Below are positions 33,252-37,694 of a DNA stretch of 37,694 bases, one piece after another (position 1 is the first letter of the stretch; every line of letters starts with the position of its first letter). The position numbers were made by a program, and so were the translations under genes. Origin of the DNA: an uncultured Eubacteriales bacterium (GTDB lineage Bacteria; Bacillota; Clostridia; Christensenellales; CAG-138); NCBI GenBank assembly GCA_900546845.1, contig UREK01000021.1:1-37694 (forward strand), read 5' to 3'. The notes under the pieces were generated by a model. That model made no database searches, was not told the DNA's origin, and worked only from the letters and a program-made list of their open reading frames with translations.

Positions 33252-35116
33252 ACGCCTATCTGGATGAAGTTGCGCTCTACCTGTTCAACGAGGGGAAATC
33301 CGCCTATGCATACCGCACGCTCGGCTGCCATCCCGTGCAGACTGCGGAAGGCTGGGACGCATTCCGCTTCGCCGTCTGGGCGCCGAACGCACGCGCCGTC
33401 AGCGTCGTCGGGAGCTTCAACGGATGGAACGCGGCGGCTGACCCCATGGAACGCTGCGGCACGACCGGCGTTTGGCAGGCATGCATCGGCATCGCGCATA
33501 TCGGGGATACCTATAAATACGCAATCACAACCGAGGAAGGCCGGCTGATCTACAAGGCTGACCCGTTTGCCTTTTACAGCCAGAAACGTCCGGAGACCGC
33601 TTCCATCATCTGGGACGTTGACGGCTATGAATGGCACGATGCAGCGCACATGGAGGCGCGCACGCAATACGACCCGTATAAATCGCCCATGAGCATCTAC
33701 GAGGTGCATCTCGGCTCCTGGCGTGCAGGGCTTGATTACGACGCGCTCGCGTTCGAGCTTGTGAATTACCTCGTGGACATGGGCTACACGCATGTGGAGC
33801 TGATGCCCCTTTGCGAATACCCGCTGGATGACAGCTGGGGCTACCAGATCACGGGGTATTATTCCATCACCTCGCGCTACGGCACGCCGCAGCAGTTCAA
33901 GGCGCTCGTGGATGCCTGCCACCGCGCGGGCGTCGGCGTGATCCTCGACTGGGTGCCCGCCCACTTCACGCGGGACGCCCACGGTCTCCGCCGGTTTGAC
34001 GGCACGCCCCTTTACGAGCACCCGGACCCGCGGCGTGGCGAGCAGCCCCAATGGGGCACGATGCTCTTCAACCTGGAGCGCAGCGAGGTGCAAAGTTTCC
34101 TCATCTCCAATGCGATCTTTTTCTTAAAGGAATACCATATCGACGCGCTGCGCGTGGACGCGGTGAGCTGCATGCTTTACCTCGACTACGGCCGCGAGGG
34201 CGGGAACTATCTGCCCAACCGCTTCGGCGGCAACGAAAACCTTGCGGCGATCGACTTCTTCACGCGGCTCTCCGCCGCTGTGCGGCAGGAGTGCCCGGGC
34301 GCGCTTCTGATCGCGGAGGAAAGCACAGCTTTCCCGCTTGTTTCCGCGCCCGCGAAGGAGGGCGGCCTCGGGTTTGATTTCAAATGGAACATGGGCTGGA
34401 TGAACGACACGCTCTCCTACTGCAAGCTGGACAGCCTGTTCCGCCGCTACCACCACGATAAGCTCACCTTTTCCATGTGCTACGCATTCTCGGAGCACTA
34501 TATCCTGCCGTTCTCGCACGATGAGGTCGTTCACATGAAAAACTCGCTCATCGGGCGCTTCCCCGGCACGTACGATGAAATGTTTGAGCAGCTTCGCCTG
34601 CTTTATATGTACCAATACGCCCACCCGGGCAAGAAGCTGCTGTTCATGGGCGGCGAGTTCGGCCAGTTCGCGGAATGGGATTTCCGCGTCTCGCTGGACT
34701 GGCACCTGCTCGATTACCCGCGCCACGCGGCGCTGCGGGAATTCGTGAAGGCGCTCAACCGGTTCTACCGCAGCAGCCCCGCGCTCTATGCCCGTGACGA
34801 CAGCTGGGACGGCTTTGAATGGCGCAGCGTGGACGATTCCGCCCACAGCGTGATCGCATTCAGCCGCTTCGGGCCGGAGGGCGAGCTGCTCTGCTGCTTC
34901 AATTTCACGCCTGTGGCGCACCGGCCGTATTCCATCCGCCTGCCGTTCGCGGCGGCGCTCACACGCGTGATGTCCAGCGCCGAGGCCCCCTCGCCCGGCG
35001 TGCTCACCACCGCCGCGGAAGGGGACGGGAGCTTCCGCGCGGAGATTCCGCTCGGGCCGTATGAAGCCGCCTATTACCGCGTTGCACAGCGGGGCGGGCG
35101 CGGCGCGGCGGAATAA
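33248..35116 (+). CDS. glgB: 1,4-alpha-glucan branching enzyme
   Basis: Makes alpha-1,6 branches in glycogen. The 622 residues comprise an N-terminal carbohydrate-binding domain (about 30-115, FAVWAPNARAVSVVGSFNGW), a GH13 catalytic barrel and a C-terminal beta domain. Catalytic residues are visible: D304 in ALRVDAVSCMLYLDYG, E357 in LIAEEST, and D425 in FSHDEVVHMK. The GTG at 33248 is favoured over the TTG at 33245 because it matches the leader overlap; GAGGTGAT lies about 8 bases upstream. It is the first enzyme gene of glgB-glgC-glgD. Confidence 0.97.
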   Translation: MNAYLDEVALYLFNEGKSAYAYRTLGCHPVQTAEGWDAFRFAVWAPNARAVSVVGSFNGWNAAADPMERCGTTGVWQACIGIAHIGDTYKYAITTEEGRLIYKADPFAFYSQKRPETASIIWDVDGYEWHDAAHMEARTQYDPYKSPMSIYEVHLGSWRAGLDYDALAFELVNYLVDMGYTHVELMPLCEYPLDDSWGYQITGYYSITSRYGTPQQFKALVDACHRAGVGVILDWVPAHFTRDAHGLRRFDGTPLYEHPDPRRGEQPQWGTMLFNLERSEVQSFLISNAIFFLKEYHIDALRVDAVSCMLYLDYGREGGNYLPNRFGGNENLAAIDFFTRLSAAVRQECPGALLIAEESTAFPLVSAPAKEGGLGFDFKWNMGWMNDTLSYCKLDSLFRRYHHDKLTFSMCYAFSEHYILPFSHDEVVHMKNSLIGRFPGTYDEMFEQLRLLYMYQYAHPGKKLLFMGGEFGQFAEWDFRVSLDWHLLDYPRHAALREFVKALNRFYRSSPALYARDDSWDGFEWRSVDDSAHSVIAFSRFGPEGELLCCFNFTPVAHRPYSIRLPFAAALTRVMSSAEAPSPGVLTTAAEGDGSFRAEIPLGPYEAAYYRVAQRGGRGAAE

Positions 35117-35149
35117 CCCCAAGTCCGATCAACAAGGAGGAAGACGCGC

Positions 35150-36379
35150 ATGATCAAAAAACGCATGGTCGCAATGCTGCTTGCCGGCGGGCAGGGCACG
35201 CGCCTTGGCGTGCTCACCAACCGCACGGCAAAACCCGCAGTCCCCTTCGGGGGCAAGTACCGCATTATCGACTTCCCGCTGTCCAACTGCGTCAATTCCG
35301 GCGTGGACACCGTGGGCGTGCTGACGCAGTATGAGCCGCTCGAGCTCAACGGCTACCTGGGCAACGGCAGCGCCTGGGATCTCGACCGCAATTCCGGCGG
35401 CGTTTACGTGCTTCCGCCCTATGTCAAGGGCAGCCGGGGCGAATGGTATTCCGGCACGGCCAACGCCATCTGCCAGAACATCGGCTTCCTCGAACGCTAT
35501 TCCCCGGAGTATGTGCTCATCCTATCCGGCGACCACATCTATAAGATGGACTATTCCGCCATGCTCCGCCACCATGTGGAAAAGCAGGCGGACGCAACCA
35601 TCGCCGTGCTGCAGGTGCCCATGGCGGAGGCACACCGCTTCGGCATTATGAACACGGATGCGGACGACCGTATCGTGGAATTCGAGGAAAAGCCCAAGGC
35701 GCCTAAGAGCGACAAGGCATCCATGGGCATTTACATCTTCACCTGGCCGGTGCTCCGGGAGTTCCTCATGCGGGACGACCGTGACCAGGGCTCGCAGCAC
35801 GATTTCGGCAAGAACATCATCCCCGCGATGCTACGGGACGGCAGGCGCATGTTCGCCTACCGGTTCGATGGCTATTGGAAGGATGTCGGCACTGTGCAGA
35901 GCCTTTGGGAGGCCAACATGGATCTCATCAAGGACGAGCCGGAGCTCAACCTCAGCGATAAGGACTGGCGCATCTACAGCCGCAGCGCCATCATGCCCGC
36001 GCATTATATGGGGCCGCACGGGAGCGCCGTGCGCTCCATCGTCACCGAAGGGTGCGACGTGGACGGCAGCATCCGCCACAGCGTGCTGTTCGCGGGCGCA
36101 ACCATCGGCCAAGGGGCGGAGATTTCGGACTCCGTGGTGCTGCCGGGCGCGCGCATCGGCGCGAACGCGGTGGTGAAGAAGGCGATTGTAGGGGAAAACG
36201 CTGTCGTGGGGGAGAACGCCTTTGTGGGCGCGCCGCCCGTGGAGGGCGACCCGCCCTATGACACCTCTCTCACCGGGGACATCACGCTCGTTGCGAGCAA
36301 CACATCCATCCGGGCGGGCGCGCGCGTGCCCGCCGGCATGATCGTGAACGCGGACGCGTTCGCCGCAAAGGAGGGTTAA
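35150..36379 (+). CDS. glgC: Glucose-1-phosphate adenylyltransferase
   Basis: Makes ADP-glucose, the donor for glycogen synthesis, from glucose 1-phosphate and ATP. The 409 residues contain the nucleotide site LLAGGQGTRLGVLTNRTAKPAVPFGG (about 8-33), the substrate loop SGDHIYKMD, EFEEKPKAP, and a C-terminal left-handed beta-helix with hexapeptide repeats. The catalytic Asp and Lys positions are kept, so this is the active subunit of the GlgC/GlgD pair. AAGGAGG precedes the ATG at 35150. Confidence 0.98.
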   Translation: MIKKRMVAMLLAGGQGTRLGVLTNRTAKPAVPFGGKYRIIDFPLSNCVNSGVDTVGVLTQYEPLELNGYLGNGSAWDLDRNSGGVYVLPPYVKGSRGEWYSGTANAICQNIGFLERYSPEYVLILSGDHIYKMDYSAMLRHHVEKQADATIAVLQVPMAEAHRFGIMNTDADDRIVEFEEKPKAPKSDKASMGIYIFTWPVLREFLMRDDRDQGSQHDFGKNIIPAMLRDGRRMFAYRFDGYWKDVGTVQSLWEANMDLIKDEPELNLSDKDWRIYSRSAIMPAHYMGPHGSAVRSIVTEGCDVDGSIRHSVLFAGATIGQGAEISDSVVLPGARIGANAVVKKAIVGENAVVGENAFVGAPPVEGDPPYDTSLTGDITLVASNTSIRAGARVPAGMIVNADAFAAKEG

Positions 36380-36382
36380 GCC

Positions 36383-37507
36383 ATGACGGATAAAGCTTTC
36401 GGCCTCATTTACACCGGCGAATCCAACATGCAGCTAAGGGATCTGACCTATTCCCGCTCCATCGCGGCGGTGCCCTTCGCGGGGCGCTACCGCTGCATCG
36501 ACTTCATCCTTTCCTGCCTCGTGAACACGGGCATTACGAACGTGGGCATCATCACGCAGAAGAATTACCACTCGCTGATGGATCACCTCGAATCCGGCAA
36601 GGAATGGGATCTGCACCGCAAGCGGGACGGCCTTTTCATCCTGCCGCCCTTCGTCACCCGGGACAATACGGGCATCTACCGCGGCACCATCGACGCGCTG
36701 CGCTCCGTGCTCGGCTATATCCGCCGCAGCGCCCAGCGCTATGTGGTGCTTGCCGGGAGCCACACCATCTACAACACCACGTTTACGGAGATGATCGCCC
36801 AGCACATCAAAACCGGCGCGGACATCACCATCATGTACAACGAGGAAACGGCCTTTGACCCGGAGGATCAGTACATGGACCTGCGCCTCACGCTGCACGA
36901 AAGCGGCCGCGTGACGGATCTGCAGCTTGACCCATACCGCCCGCTTTCCAACCTGCAGTCCTGCGACACCTATGTGATGGAAAAGACGCTGCTCGAATAC
37001 CTCATCGAGGAGGCCGCCGCCCATGACTACACGGATTTCACGCGGGATGTTCTGCTCAAGCATGTGGACTCCCTCAAGATCTACGGCTGGCGGTATGGCG
37101 GCTATGTCGCGCGCTTCAACTCGCTGGCGGGCTTCTTCCGGCACAACATGGCCGTGTTGAACCGTTCCGTGCGCGAGGACCTGTTCAACCGGGAGCATCC
37201 GGTCTACACCAAGGTCAAGGATGAGGCGCCCGCACGCTACGGCCAGCATGCTTCCGTGCGCAACAGCCTCGTGGCGGACGGCTGTGTCGTCGAAGGGACG
37301 GTAGAAAACAGCGTGCTCTTCCGCGGCGTGCATGTGGGGGAAGGGAGCGTCGTGCGCGACTGCATCCTGATGCAGGCTTCGGATCTCCATGCCGGCTGCG
37401 AGCTCAACCACGTCATTCTCGACAAGGGCGTGACCGTGAAGAACAGCCGCCGGCTGGCTGGATACGATGGCTTCCCGATCATCGTGCGCAAGGGCAGCGT
37501 GATTTAG
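36383..37507 (+). CDS. glgD: Glucose-1-phosphate adenylyltransferase regulatory subunit GlgD
   Basis: A GlgC paralogue of 374 residues that pairs with GlgC in Bacillota. It lacks the GGxGTRL nucleotide loop (its N-terminus reads LIYTGESNMQLRDLTYSRS), and AGSHTIYN replaces SGDHIYKMD, so it is probably inactive by itself and tunes the catalytic subunit. The C-terminal beta-helix is present. The ATG at 36383 is 3 bases after the glgC stop, with AAGGAGG at the end of glgC. It completes the operon; no glgA or glgP is in the window. Confidence 0.97.
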   Translation: MTDKAFGLIYTGESNMQLRDLTYSRSIAAVPFAGRYRCIDFILSCLVNTGITNVGIITQKNYHSLMDHLESGKEWDLHRKRDGLFILPPFVTRDNTGIYRGTIDALRSVLGYIRRSAQRYVVLAGSHTIYNTTFTEMIAQHIKTGADITIMYNEETAFDPEDQYMDLRLTLHESGRVTDLQLDPYRPLSNLQSCDTYVMEKTLLEYLIEEAAAHDYTDFTRDVLLKHVDSLKIYGWRYGGYVARFNSLAGFFRHNMAVLNRSVREDLFNREHPVYTKVKDEAPARYGQHASVRNSLVADGCVVEGTVENSVLFRGVHVGEGSVVRDCILMQASDLHAGCELNHVILDKGVTVKNSRRLAGYDGFPIIVRKGSVI

Positions 37508-37577
37508 CGGGGAAAAGGAAAGGCTGTTTGGCTTTCCAGCAATTTTCCGGCAGGCTTTGCGGAACGCCGCCCGGGCG

Positions 37578-37694
37578 AGGCAATTCCCCGGCATGCTTTA
37601 GAACGGCTTCTTAGTAAGGCAATCCTCCGTCAGCGCTTGCGCCGCTGGAATACGGCAATCCCCCGTCAGCGCTTGCGCGCTGCCACCCCCTTTC
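37578..37694 (-). repeat. Palindromic repeat family A, copy 4 (cut by the window end)
   Basis: Inverted units follow each other: GGCAATTCCCCGGCATGC, AAGGCAATCCTCCGTCAGCG and ACGGCAATCCCCCGTCAGCG, ending at GCTGCCACCCCCTTTC on the last base. This is the left arm seen in copies 2 and 3. The following centre and right arm should lie beyond the contig. The gap between glgD and this copy (37508-37577) includes a weak hairpin GGAAAG/CTTTCC without a T run. Confidence 0.82.

Overview
This window looks like one contig from a high-GC member of the Clostridia (Bacillota), probably a gut anaerobe near the Oscillospirales/Christensenellales. The reasons are AGGAGG-type ribosome binding sites, SigA promoters with 17-base spacing, and a typical clostridial gene set (OadB-type sodium pump, DegV, YugP, DnaD, GlgC/GlgD pair, DUF2975 with a small HTH protein, greA-lysS). 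The genus is an inference. Bases 8-41 are an Illumina Nextera adapter, not biology. Both ends of the window lie in copies of the same palindromic repeat, which explains why the assembly stops there.

Layout. 1-5,100: oligoendopeptidase F with a small acidic protein, an A/T-rich YitT gene on the other strand, and a sodium-pump pair (OadB-like subunit plus a 46-residue OadG-like peptide). 5,100-6,430: a repeat, then a membrane-anchored XRE regulator. 6,479-10,392: argGHD on the minus strand with a good promoter overlapped by a probable ArgR site. 10,393-11,025: no protein gene, but a switch-like RNA fold and a second repeat family. 11,026-14,506: a uridine phosphorylase-like gene divergent from ribokinase-like, azoreductase-like and zinc alcohol dehydrogenase genes. 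14,787-17,465: a membrane-anchored unknown, a repeat, dusB, more repeat and a DUF2975-like protein. 17,847-20,083: greA-lysS behind a consensus promoter and a leader terminator. 20,264-24,221: a DnaD protein, an M1 peptidase that looks leaderless, and DegV.

24,251-25,665: an A/T-rich flavin reductase/HxlR divergon next to a truncated MATE gene. 25,757-29,707: mntP under a manganese (yybP-ykoY) riboswitch, preceded by a five-gene membrane/regulator/lipoprotein operon. 29,777-33,078: a zinc-ribbon membrane protein, an intact MATE transporter, a YugP-type metallopeptidase and a DUF2238-like protein. 33,204-37,507: glycogen synthesis, glgB-glgC-glgD, with a 15-codon leader frame overlapping the glgB start.

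Most of the content is ordinary housekeeping. The parts that deserve attention are regulatory or repetitive: the dispersed palindromic element, the orphan switch-like RNA, the greA leader, the glgB leader peptide, the leaderless peptidase gene, the divergent HxlR control region and the manganese switch. I did not find a clear new defence or biosynthetic system.
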